Assembly: GCA_025450195.1 (NCBI GenBank)
Contig: JANWHW010000006.1
Span: 1-54,889, forward strand
DNA length: 54,889 bases
Source: Solirubrobacterales bacterium
Lineage (GTDB): Bacteria; Actinomycetota; Thermoleophilia; Solirubrobacterales; 70-9
Reading direction: 5' to 3'
Every line of letters starts with the position of its first letter. The stretch's first letter is position 1. The notes under the pieces were generated by a model. It saw only the letters and a program-made list of their open reading frames with translations. It was not told where the DNA came from and did not search any database. A program made the position numbers and the translations under genes. Positions 7,390-15,233 of this stretch are shown piece by piece.

Positions 7390-8634
7390 ATGGACTATGC
7401 GCTGCCCCAGGACCTGCAGGACTTCATCGCCGAGCTAGACGCCTTCATCGAGCGCGAGATCAAACCCCTCGAAGCCGAGAACATGCAGTTCTTCGACCAC
7501 CGGCGCGAGTGGAAGCGCACCGACTGGGAGAACGACGGCGTTCACACCGAGGAGTGGATCGAGCTGCTGGGCGAGATGCGACGCCGCGCCGACGCGGCCG
7601 GCTTCTTCCGCTACGCGCTGCCGAAGCGGATGGGCGGGCGCGACGGGACCAACCTCGGGATGGCGGTGATCCGCGACCACCTTGCAGCCAGGGGCCTCGG
7701 CCTCCACAACGACCTGCAGATGGAGTCCTCGGTGGTCGGCAACCTGGTCTTCCCGCTGATCCTCGAGGAGTTCGGCACCGATGAGCAGAAGGACGCTTTT
7801 CTCGCCAAGGCGATCGCCGGCGAAGCGGAGTTCGCCTTCGGCCTGACCGAGCCTGACCACGGCAGCGATGCGACCTGGCTGGAGACGACGGCGGCCTGCG
7901 ACGGCGAGGACTGGGTGATCAACGGCGCCAAGCGTTTCATCAGCGGGATCAGCTTCGCCCGCCACGTGATCGTCTTCGCTCGCACATCCGGGGACCCTGG
8001 ACGGGGGGAGGGGATCACGGCGTTCATCGTGCCCACGGACGCTCCCGGCGTCGAGGTCCCGTACATGCACTGGACCTTCAACATGCCGACTGACCACGCC
8101 GAGGTGACGCTGAGCGACGTGCGCGTGCCCGACGGCGCGATACTTGGCGAGGAGGGGAGAGGCCTCGCCACGGCCCTCTTCTTCGTCCACGAGAACCGCA
8201 TCCGGCAGGCGGCTTCGGGGGTCGGCGCCGCGCAGTACTGCGTGAACGAGTCAGTCTCCTACGCGCGCTCGCGCAAGACGTTCGGCAAGGCCCTCGCCGA
8301 GCGGCAGGCGATCCAGTGGCCGCTAGTTGAGCTCGCGACCGAAATCGAGATGCTGCGCGGCCTGGTGCGGAAGACGGCGCACGAAATGGATAGCGGCGAG
8401 GGTCGCATCAGCGGCGTCAGCGACAAGGTCTCAATGTGCAATTACCGGGCCAACCGCCTCGTCTGCGTGGCGGCGGACCGGGCGATGCAAGTGCACGGTG
8501 GAATCGGCTACACCCGGCACAAGCAGTTCGAGCACATCTATCGCCACCATCGCCGCTACCGGATTACCGAGGGCTCCGAAGAGATCCAGATCCGCAACAT
8601 CGCCGGCCATCTCTTCGGCTTCATCTCACGCTAG
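7390..8634 (+). CDS. Acyl-CoA dehydrogenase
   Basis: A 414-residue FAD-dependent acyl-CoA dehydrogenase catalysing alpha,beta-desaturation of an acyl-CoA with electrons passing to ETF. The helical N-terminal domain is followed by the FAD-binding signature FAFGLTEPDHGSDATWLET and the C-terminal QVHGGIGYTRHKQFEHIYR, then RITEGSEEIQIRNIAG. It is slightly longer than the usual 380 residues through an N-terminal extension (FFDHRREWKRTDWEND), as in the ACAD10/11-like branch. It is the last gene of the SDR-kinase-DUF6285-ACAD unit, 7 bp after DUF6285. Substrate chain length cannot be read from sequence. Confidence 0.93.
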   Translation: MDYALPQDLQDFIAELDAFIEREIKPLEAENMQFFDHRREWKRTDWENDGVHTEEWIELLGEMRRRADAAGFFRYALPKRMGGRDGTNLGMAVIRDHLAARGLGLHNDLQMESSVVGNLVFPLILEEFGTDEQKDAFLAKAIAGEAEFAFGLTEPDHGSDATWLETTAACDGEDWVINGAKRFISGISFARHVIVFARTSGDPGRGEGITAFIVPTDAPGVEVPYMHWTFNMPTDHAEVTLSDVRVPDGAILGEEGRGLATALFFVHENRIRQAASGVGAAQYCVNESVSYARSRKTFGKALAERQAIQWPLVELATEIEMLRGLVRKTAHEMDSGEGRISGVSDKVSMCNYRANRLVCVAADRAMQVHGGIGYTRHKQFEHIYRHHRRYRITEGSEEIQIRNIAGHLFGFISR

Positions 8635-8654
8635 GTCGCAGGCTCGAGACACCC

Positions 8655-8685
8655 CACTACACGAATTGTGTTAGATCGTGTAGTG
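8655..8685. promoter_or_regulatory. Operator palindrome of the toxin-antitoxin operon
   Basis: A perfect 10-bp inverted repeat, CACTACACGA and TCGTGTAGTG, separated by 11 bp, ends 8 bp before the antitoxin ATG. Ribbon-helix-helix antitoxins bind such sites and repress their own operon. The right arm reaches close to the start codon, so repressor binding would cover the promoter or the transcript start; no Shine-Dalgarno is visible between the arm and the ATG. Confidence 0.8.
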
Positions 8686-8693
8686 TGCCTCCG

Positions 8694-8951
8694 ATGGAGA
8701 CCTCGGCAAAGCGCATCAATGTCACTTTGGACGAAGCCCACGCGGACAAGCTTGCTCGGCTCGCGGAGAGGACCCACATACAGGAGGGCACGCTAGCTCG
8801 CTCCCTGCTTTCGACTGCCCTCGATGACGCCGATCCCGATGCCGCGCGGATCACCGAGATCCTCGATGCGATCCCTGGTGCTTGGGAGCGGGCACAGGAG
8901 TCGATCGAGCAGGCTCGGCGTGGTGAAACGGTGCCGCTTTCCGAGCTGTAG
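8694..8951 (+). CDS. Ribbon-helix-helix-type antitoxin
   Basis: An 85-residue antitoxin of a type II pair. The N-terminus AKRINVTLDEAHADKLARLA has the beta-strand then helix pattern of the CopG/Arc fold, followed by EGTLARSLLSTALDD. The acidic C-terminal half (TEILDAIPGAWERAQESIEQARRG) is the part expected to wrap the toxin. The ATG at 8694 has no clear ribosome-binding site, suggesting a leaderless or short-leader transcript. It ends 3 bp before the toxin gene, and an operator palindrome lies upstream. Confidence 0.85.
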   Translation: METSAKRINVTLDEAHADKLARLAERTHIQEGTLARSLLSTALDDADPDAARITEILDAIPGAWERAQESIEQARRGETVPLSEL

Positions 8952-8954
8952 TCG

Positions 8955-9245
8955 ATGCCGACCATCGAGGTCACGCGCCAAGAGCGCGATGAGCTGCGAG
9001 AGCTGATCGAGACCCGCCGTCTTCCGATTAATACGCGGAAGCGAGTCTCCCGCTCATTGCTCACGCTGGAGGAGTTCCCGCGCGCAGGCAAGCAGCTCTC
9101 CGGTGTTTGGCGGGATTGCCGGGCCCTGATCGGCCCATGGAGTTGGCTGATCGTCGTCTACATGTACATCGAGGCCGAGGATCGAGTCGTCGTCATCGCT
9201 TTCCACGACGCCCGGACATCCGAGGCTGCGACTGCTCGTCTTTGA
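8955..9245 (+). CDS. RelE/ParE-family toxin
   Basis: A 96-residue toxin of the RelE/ParE fold. The central signature FPRAGKQLSGVWRDCRALIGPWSWLIVVYMY and the end VVVIAFHDART match the plasmid-stabilisation group, with the conserved Arg of VWRDCRAL and the terminal HDAR. Members either cleave mRNA at the ribosome or poison gyrase; sequence alone does not decide. It follows the antitoxin by 3 bp and is presumably co-translated. Both key regions are complete, so the locus looks intact rather than decayed. Confidence 0.87.
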   Translation: MPTIEVTRQERDELRELIETRRLPINTRKRVSRSLLTLEEFPRAGKQLSGVWRDCRALIGPWSWLIVVYMYIEAEDRVVVIAFHDARTSEAATARL

Positions 9246-9331
9246 GCCGCCAGCCCATCGAGGCGGGTCGAAGCGCGACGCGATTGCCTCGGCTAAGTCT
9301 GGTTTCGTGGCCCCGCGTGGACTCGCGGATC

Positions 9332-9664
9332 TCAGCAGTTCCAGCTGCTGAGGCCCGTCACGGCGACGCGGTGGCTGGGGAGTTTCAGCGCCAGTCGGAC
9401 CAACCTCGTGCAGATGAAGTTGCCCTGCTCATCGGTCTTTCGGTGATCGAAGATCCGGCAGAGGACGATGCGCTCGCTCTGGCGGCGGCAGTTCTGGACG
9501 CCGGAGTCGGCGCAGCTCGTGTCGTGCGCACAGGTGTTCTCGGCGAAGGCGGCGGCTCTCTCGCGGGCCACGGGAATCGTCAGCTTGACCCCTGCCTGGG
9601 CCGGCACGGCGACCATGGCGAAGACGAATGAGCTGACGACCAGGAGACGAAGCCGGCGACTCAA
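9332..9664 (-). CDS. Small secreted Cys-rich protein coupled to the FecR-like gene
   Basis: A 110-residue exported protein. I choose the TTG at 9664 because the overlap TTGA fuses its start to the stop of the preceding FecR-like gene and gives a well-formed signal peptide (SRRLRLLVVSSFVFAMVAVPAQA). The mature part has six cysteines (motifs ENTCAHDTSCADSGVQNCRR, VLCRIF, FICTRL, and the terminal WNC), likely disulphide-bonded outside the cell. No family is recognised. The tight coupling implies a shared role at the cell surface. Confidence 0.7.
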   Translation of the reverse strand: MSRRLRLLVVSSFVFAMVAVPAQAGVKLTIPVARERAAAFAENTCAHDTSCADSGVQNCRRQSERIVLCRIFDHRKTDEQGNFICTRLVRLALKLPSHRVAVTGLSSWNC

Positions 9665-11127
9665 GGGAATAGATCCGGATCCAGGCGCGGGATCAGTGCT
9701 TTTGCCACGTACTGCTCGCCAGTTGTGAGCGTGAACGATTTGCCTTTGACGAAATCTCGGACCGAAACCGTTCCCTCGTCGACCTTGATCAGGGTGGAGG
9801 AGTCGCAACGGTCGACGACGAGCCACGTGGTTCCCCGCACGGTCGCGGAGCCGTAGCTGCCGCTGGTCTTGTAGTTCCCTTTGCCGCTTCCCCAAAGCTT
9901 GCGGCCCCGCCGGCCAGATTTGCTCAGGGTGGCTAGGGGTTTCTGTTTCGAGCCTCTCCGCTCGCACATCCGCCGCCCGGCCAGTTTCAGCTCTACTTCC
10001 TGGTTGTCACCGGCTTTCTGGCCGGTTATGAAGACGCCGCCCCAGAAGTGGCCGCCCTGCAGCTCCCCCGACTGCCCTTTCGATGCGGTCAGGTTGACCA
10101 CTCCGCGGCGGGTGTTGATCAGGCAGCCAAGCGGAACTTGTTTAAAGGCGGTGAGTTTGGAGTAAGCGTCTTCACCCGGACACTGGAGTTCGATCGTGCC
10201 CTCCACTGGTTCGAGGTTGACGCTCTCTCCGGCCACGGGTTTGGGTGGCCCGGTATAGACGGTGAAGGAGGCTGCCGCCGGAGTCGGATCGACGTTGCCT
10301 ACCTCATCGCGGCCCCGCACTTCGAATCCGTGGGCCCCCTCGGCGAGCGAGGAATAGGACTGCGACGAGGCGCAGGGGCTCCAGGCGGCCGGGGCGCTCG
10401 AGTCCAAGCGGCACTGGAAGCTGCCGGGCTCCGAGGAAGTGAAGGCGAAGATCGCGGAAGCGACATCGATCGTGCCACTGGGCCCGGAGGTGATCGTCGT
10501 TTCCGGTGGCTGGGTGTCGACCGCGAAGGTGGCGACGGCGGGGGTCTGGTCCAAGTTGCCGCCTTCGTCGAGCGCCCGGACTTCGAAGGTGTGGCCCCCC
10601 TCGGCGAGCGAGGGATAGGACTGCGGCGAGGAGCAGGGGCTCCAGCCGGCCGGGGCACTCGAGTCCAGGCGGCACTGAAAGCTGCCGGGCCCCGTCGAGA
10701 TGAAGGCGAAGGTTGCCGAGTCTGTTGCGATCGTCCCGATCGGTCTCGAGGTGATCGTCGTCTCGGGCGGCTCGGTGACGACCGTGAAGCGCGCCTTCGC
10801 CGGAGTTGGGTCGGCGTTTCCACTCTTGTTCAGGGCACGGACTTCGAAGGTGTGGGCCCCCTCGGCGAGTGAGGAGTAGGACTTCGGCGAGGCGCAGGGT
10901 CTCCAATCGTCTGGGTCGTCGGAGTCGAGCCGGCACTGGAAGCCGCCGTCCTCGGGCGAGACGAAGGTGAAGGTGGCGGAATCAGTGAAGATCGTTCCGC
11001 TGGGGCCGGAGGTGATCCTCGTGTTCGTGCGCGACGCCGACGCGACGACCGGAAGCGCGAAGCTGGCAAGCAGCGCGAGGCCCGTAAGCATCACAATCAA
11101 CATCGCCCCTGCTGGCTTAGGTCGCAT
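9661..11127 (-). CDS. Secreted FecR-like protein with three Ig-like repeats
   Basis: A 488-residue exported protein with signal peptide at about 8-32. Residues 33-293 hold three tandem 87-residue beta-rich repeats, each with TITSGPSGT-like start, FQCRLDS, a second cysteine in WSPCASSQSY, and LAEGAHTFEVRALDEGGN. The C-terminal half (about 300-488) resembles the FecR-type domain: VNLEPVEGTIEL, INTRRGVVNLT, TTWLVVDRCDSSTLIKVDEGTVSVRD. FecR domains in anti-sigma or surface-sensing proteins bind signals or polymers; no transmembrane anchor follows, so this one is probably secreted or wall-bound. Its stop overlaps the start of the small Cys-rich protein. Confidence 0.78.
   Translation of the reverse strand: MRPKPAGAMLIVMLTGLALLASFALPVVASASRTNTRITSGPSGTIFTDSATFTFVSPEDGGFQCRLDSDDPDDWRPCASPKSYSSLAEGAHTFEVRALNKSGNADPTPAKARFTVVTEPPETTITSRPIGTIATDSATFAFISTGPGSFQCRLDSSAPAGWSPCSSPQSYPSLAEGGHTFEVRALDEGGNLDQTPAVATFAVDTQPPETTITSGPSGTIDVASAIFAFTSSEPGSFQCRLDSSAPAAWSPCASSQSYSSLAEGAHGFEVRGRDEVGNVDPTPAAASFTVYTGPPKPVAGESVNLEPVEGTIELQCPGEDAYSKLTAFKQVPLGCLINTRRGVVNLTASKGQSGELQGGHFWGGVFITGQKAGDNQEVELKLAGRRMCERRGSKQKPLATLSKSGRRGRKLWGSGKGNYKTSGSYGSATVRGTTWLVVDRCDSSTLIKVDEGTVSVRDFVKGKSFTLTTGEQYVAKALIPRLDPDLFP
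10249..11031 (-). repeat. Three tandem 261-bp coding repeats
   Basis: The repeats of the FecR-like gene are also visible in the DNA with a 261-bp period. The block CCCCCTCGGCGAGCGAGG recurs near 10335, 10597 and 10857 with near-identical flanks. Units two and three are most alike, consistent with recent unequal crossover within the gene. Confidence 0.8.
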
Positions 11128-11256
11128 TGGAGCGGGGAACCTTACCTATTCGGTCAATAAGCACCAAAACTTTAGACATGCCCGTGAAGTTGTGCCTGGC
11201 GCCCGCTCCGTCACGTAGCCTGCAGCCTCCATGAGCGTTGCCAAAGGCCCCGGGCC

Positions 11257-11649
11257 TTGACCTGGGTAGAAGTCTTCGCCGTCCTCGTCGGCTCCCACCT
11301 AGCGGGGGATTTCCTTTTCCAGACGGATTGGCAGGCCCGCCACAAGCAGGGAGGACTGGGACGCGATCCAGTTCATCGCCGCGCGTTGGTGACCCACGTC
11401 ATCACCTACACCGCTGCCTTCATCCCCGCGCTGGTCTGGATCGGGCTCGAAACCGACGCGGCGTGGGCCGCGGCGATCGGCCTGCTGATCGCCATCCCTC
11501 ACCTGATCCAGGACGACGGCCGCTTGCTCGACGCGTATATGGCCCGCGTCAAGGGCCTCGCCAAGACGTCCTCAGGGCTGCGGGTGGCCGTCGACCAGTC
11601 CTTCCACGTCCTCTGTCTCCTCGGGACCGCGCTGCTGGTCGTCGCCTGA
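11257..11649 (+). CDS. DUF3307 family membrane protein
   Basis: A 130-residue integral membrane protein of the DUF3307 family. The N-terminal motif VLVGSHLAGDFLFQTDWQA is diagnostic, followed by hydrophobic helices around VITYTAAFIPALVWIGL, AAWAAAIGLLIAIPHLIQD and VLCLLGTALLVVA. The start is the TTG at 11257; no ATG or GTG precedes the conserved motif in frame. Function is unknown. Its last 78 bp overlap, tail to tail, the 3' end of the CHASE2 cyclase gene. Confidence 0.8.
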   Translation: MTWVEVFAVLVGSHLAGDFLFQTDWQARHKQGGLGRDPVHRRALVTHVITYTAAFIPALVWIGLETDAAWAAAIGLLIAIPHLIQDDGRLLDAYMARVKGLAKTSSGLRVAVDQSFHVLCLLGTALLVVA

Positions 11650-13428
11650 ATCGGGCTCGCCGCGCGTGGGCAACGTCCAGACGGTGATCGCATGGCTGCG
11701 CCCCCGCACCTCGTGCTCGCCGACGAGCTCGAGGTCAGTGACCTCCCGCAGCAGCGCCTGCCGGGTGGATTCGGCGATGAAGACCTGATGACCCGTCCCT
11801 TTGGTCATCCCCTCGAGGCGGGCGGCGGTATTGGTTGTGTCGCCGATCGCCGTGTACTCGACTCGGCGTTCCGAGCCGACCTGGCCGCTCATCACCATGC
11901 CGGTGTTGAGGCCGACGCCCATGTCGAACCCCCGACCCATACCCGCCTCTTCCATCCAGGCGTTGAAGCGTGGCAGGCGCATCTCGAGCATCTCTCGCGC
12001 TGCCGCCACCGCGCGGTCAGCGTGGTCGGGCTGCTCGAGCGGGGCCCCGAAGACGGCCATGATCCCGTCGCCCATGAAGGCGACGAGGGTGCCGCCGTGG
12101 TCCATGATCGCGTCGCTCATCTCCTCCAGGTAGTGGTTCAGCACTTCGATCACCGAGTCCGGCGGCAGCTCCTCGGAGAAGCTGGTGAAACCGCGCAGGT
12201 CGCTGAACAAGACGGTGGTCTCGCGCCGCATCCCGCCGAGCCGCAGGTCCTCGTCAGTGCGGGCGAGGACTTCGCTGACGACCGCCGCGGGAACGAAGCG
12301 GGCGAAGGTGTCGTGGACGCGCTGGCGCTCGAGCGCGTTCAGCACGTAGTTGACCGCGAGCGCGCCTAGGGCCGAGAGGGCCAGCGCCAGCAGCGGGTAA
12401 ATGACCGGCAGCACGACACCCGCATCGAAGGCGAGCTGGACAGCGACGACAGCGGCGATATAGAGGAGGCCAAGCGCCAGGGCGACGAGGAGCGCTGCGA
12501 CCGCGCTCAGCCTCAGCGTGGCGGCGGCGGGGACCGCGGCCATCAGCAGGATCAGCAGCAGGTCGACAAGGAGGCCCGAGGAGGAGAGGGGAAAACCGTG
12601 CTCGGCGGTCCAGGCGGCGTTCGCCTGGATTTCGGGCCCCGGCATCAGTTCGTCGCCGGTGGTCGAGGTCGGGTGCACGTCCTGCAGCGAAGGCGCCGAG
12701 GCGCCGACGATCACCGTCTTGCCGCGGAAGGCGGAAGCCGGCACCTGCCCTCGCAGCACCCGTGAGTAGGAGTAGTGGGCGATCGTGTTGGGCGGGCCCC
12801 TGTAGTCGATCCATGCTTCGCCGTCGCCTTCCATCTCGGACGGGTCGATGGGCTCGCCGGTGGCCGCTTCGGCGACTGCGACCCCGAAGCTGACGAGCCC
12901 GTCGACCTCGTAATGCATCTTGCGGATCGTCCCCCCCGGTTCCGGAACGACGACGGTATTGGCAGCGCGGGCGCCGATTTCGCGTACGACCGCTTCGCCG
13001 CCGAAGATCCGGCTCTGGCCGCGTTTGTCGGTTTCGGTGGTCGAGAGAATCACGCCGCCGGCACGGGCGACCGATTCGACCAGGGCGTTGTCCTGGCGCG
13101 GCGTCGTCGGCTCGGTGAACTGGATGTCGACCGCGATCACCTTGGCGCCGGCTTTGCGCAGCCGGTCGATCACCCGCGCGTGCAACGAGCGGGGGAACGG
13201 CCACTGCACACCGAGTTCGCTAAAGGTGCGATCGTCGACCTCGACGGTCACGATGTCGTCAGGCGCGGGCTGGGCGCCCCGGACCGAAAAGCGGACGTCG
13301 ACGGTCTGTAGCTCCAAGGTGCGCATCAGGTTGGTCGCGTGGGCGACGATCCCGACCGTCGCGGCCACGATGACGACGAACAGGAGCGCGACTTCGCGGC
13401 GACGCCGCAGCTTGCGCGGGGAGGTCAC
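11572..13428 (-). CDS. CHASE2-domain adenylate/guanylate cyclase
   Basis: A 618-residue class III nucleotide cyclase anchored in the membrane. One transmembrane helix (about 13-33) leads into an extracellular CHASE2 sensor (about 37-280, with FSVRGAQPAPDDIVTVEVDD and AFRGKTVIVGASAPSLQDV). Three helices (about 285-365) follow, then the cytosolic cyclase (about 395-580). Metal-binding aspartates are present in LFSDLRGFTSF and MGDGIMAVFG, and the base/transition-state region GDTTNTAARLEG is intact, so the enzyme should be active. The hydrophilic tail beyond LPTRGEPDSG overlaps DUF3307. The gene overlaps the preceding MFS-CNBD gene by ATGA, implying coupled synthesis of a cyclase and a cyclic-nucleotide-binding transporter. 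Confidence 0.92.
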   Translation of the reverse strand: MTSPRKLRRRREVALLFVVIVAATVGIVAHATNLMRTLELQTVDVRFSVRGAQPAPDDIVTVEVDDRTFSELGVQWPFPRSLHARVIDRLRKAGAKVIAVDIQFTEPTTPRQDNALVESVARAGGVILSTTETDKRGQSRIFGGEAVVREIGARAANTVVVPEPGGTIRKMHYEVDGLVSFGVAVAEAATGEPIDPSEMEGDGEAWIDYRGPPNTIAHYSYSRVLRGQVPASAFRGKTVIVGASAPSLQDVHPTSTTGDELMPGPEIQANAAWTAEHGFPLSSSGLLVDLLLILLMAAVPAAATLRLSAVAALLVALALGLLYIAAVVAVQLAFDAGVVLPVIYPLLALALSALGALAVNYVLNALERQRVHDTFARFVPAAVVSEVLARTDEDLRLGGMRRETTVLFSDLRGFTSFSEELPPDSVIEVLNHYLEEMSDAIMDHGGTLVAFMGDGIMAVFGAPLEQPDHADRAVAAAREMLEMRLPRFNAWMEEAGMGRGFDMGVGLNTGMVMSGQVGSERRVEYTAIGDTTNTAARLEGMTKGTGHQVFIAESTRQALLREVTDLELVGEHEVRGRSHAITVWTLPTRGEPDSGDDQQRGPEETEDVEGLVDGHPQP

Positions 13429-15113
13429 TTCGAGACCGGTGCGGGGGAGTCCTCGGCCGGCCAGCGCTCGTCGACGACGGCCCGCGCCAGCTGGTGGCTG
13501 CGCCGGTGCCCGGTCACCGCGAGCAGGAACTGGTCGCGGTCCAGCGCAAGCAGTTGCGTGTCGACGGTCGTGCGCACGGTCGCCGTGCGCGGGACGTCAT
13601 GCAGCAGCGCGATCTCCCCGAACGATTCGCCGGGCCCCTCGTTGCGGCGGAAGGCCTCGTCTTCGAAGACCTCCACTTGGCCCTCTTCGATCAGGAAGAA
13701 GCGGTCGCCGATCTCGCCTTGGACGATCACGTCCTCACCTGCCGGCACCTCGAGGGGCGCCAGGTCGTGGCTGAGGCGCTCCAGCGTCGCCAGCGGCAGC
13801 GGCGCAAAGATCGAGTTGCCGCGCAGGAGCCTGTAATGCTCCTCGGCGACGGGGGCGCCGACCTCGTAGGCGCGCAGCCGCGTCCACCCGAGCATCACGA
13901 AGACCGGCAGCAGCGCCCCGAGCGCGATCAGCGCTCCGCGCACGTGGAGCAGTTCGACCAGGAGAACGGCGCCGATCGAGCCGAGGGCCATCGCAGCCTG
14001 CCGGCCCGACTCAAGCGATCCGATCACGCGGCCGAGCGTCTCGTCGGAGCCGAGCCGCTGCATCAGCGTCTTCGCCGCCACCTCGACGAAGACGAAGCCG
14101 ATCCCGATGCCCAGCCAGCCGACATATGCGGCCGGGGGGTGGGGGGAGATCCCCGGCAACATCGTCGCCAGGCCGATCAGGAGGCTGCCTCCCGCGATCG
14201 CGGGCACGAGCCGGCCCCGGTCGAAAAGCATCGCCAGGGCCATCGCGCCGATCACCGCACCGATTCCCCAGGTCGCGTTGAGGAAGCCGACGCTGCCCTG
14301 TCCGAGGTGCAGCAGCTCCAGCGCCATGACGACGACCATCACGTCGGCGAACCCCTCGAAGAGGAACAACAGAATCATCGTCGCCGCGGAAAGTCGCAGT
14401 GCCGGGTGGAAGGCAAGGGCTCGCGCCCCGAGCGTGACTTCGCGGAAGGCTCCCGCCACCTCGTCCTCCTCGGCTACGTAGTCCGGCCGGCGGTCGCTGT
14501 GGACGCGGTGGACGAGGAGGCAGACGAGCAGGCCGGCGCCGGCTGCCACACCGATCACGAAGGCGGGGGAGGTCAGTCCGAGGAGGACGCCGGCGAGGAG
14601 GGCGGCGACGATGAAGCCGAGGTTTTCCATCATGCTGTGGGTGACGTTGCTGGCCGAGAGCTGCTGCGGCGTCTCCACCAGGGTTGGCGTCAGTGCCGCG
14701 TGGGCTGGGGCGTAGCCGCAGGAGGCGATGGCGAAGAGCGCCGGGAAGACGAAGACCACCGCGGTGGGAGCGTCGAGGGCGGTGGCCGCGGTGGCGGCGC
14801 AGAGGATGACCGCGGTCGCGACCGCGCTGGCGAGCATCACCGACCGGCGTGGAAACCGGTCGATCAACAACCCGACCAGCGGCGAGACGATCGCCGCCGG
14901 CAGGAAGCGAACGAGGGCGACGATCCCGACACCCGCCGCCCCATGCGCATCGAACCCGTAGACCCCGAGCGCGATCGTGAAGCACCAGGTCGCAAACGAC
15001 GTGACCGCGGTGGCGACGCCAAGCATCCCCAGGTCCGGGTTCGCGAAGTCGACCGCAAGGGCGCGCACGCTGGTTCTCCATGCGGTCCAGGTTCGCGAGA
15101 TCACCCGCCGCAA
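13425..15113 (-). CDS. MFS transporter fused to a cyclic-nucleotide-binding domain
   Basis: A 562-residue protein. Residues 1 to about 420 form a 12-helix major facilitator module resembling drug/enterobactin exporters, with the loop LLIDRFPRRSVM between helices 2 and 3. Residues about 435-545 form a CRP-type cNMP domain: PAGEDVIVQGEIGDRFFLIE, then the phosphate-binding cassette FGEIALLHDVPRTATV with the Glu and Arg that grip the cyclic phosphate. The start is probably TTG at 15113; GTG at 15104 is an alternative. The downstream cyclase starts inside its stop (ATGA). I infer transport gated or tuned by cAMP/cGMP made next door. The transported substrate is unknown. Confidence 0.88.
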   Translation of the reverse strand: MRRVISRTWTAWRTSVRALAVDFANPDLGMLGVATAVTSFATWCFTIALGVYGFDAHGAAGVGIVALVRFLPAAIVSPLVGLLIDRFPRRSVMLASAVATAVILCAATAATALDAPTAVVFVFPALFAIASCGYAPAHAALTPTLVETPQQLSASNVTHSMMENLGFIVAALLAGVLLGLTSPAFVIGVAAGAGLLVCLLVHRVHSDRRPDYVAEEDEVAGAFREVTLGARALAFHPALRLSAATMILLFLFEGFADVMVVVMALELLHLGQGSVGFLNATWGIGAVIGAMALAMLFDRGRLVPAIAGGSLLIGLATMLPGISPHPPAAYVGWLGIGIGFVFVEVAAKTLMQRLGSDETLGRVIGSLESGRQAAMALGSIGAVLLVELLHVRGALIALGALLPVFVMLGWTRLRAYEVGAPVAEEHYRLLRGNSIFAPLPLATLERLSHDLAPLEVPAGEDVIVQGEIGDRFFLIEEGQVEVFEDEAFRRNEGPGESFGEIALLHDVPRTATVRTTVDTQLLALDRDQFLLAVTGHRRSHQLARAVVDERWPAEDSPAPVSK

Positions 15114-15233
15114 GATAACGGGAACGTGGATGATTATTCTGGACCCAATCGAGGCCTTCGTGACCTACGACGAGCGCCAGGCGGCAGCTGCACGTCTCGC
15201 CGGTTTACGAACGATGGCTCCGGGGGCCTGAGC

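Noticed and set aside
13494-15233. Very long plus-strand open frame antisense to the MFS-CNBD gene that runs into the methyltransferase gene
   Set aside because: The part before 15234 has Gln/Arg/Asp-rich, non-protein-like composition and opposes a gene with clear domains. Only the portion from 15234 is the real methyltransferase.
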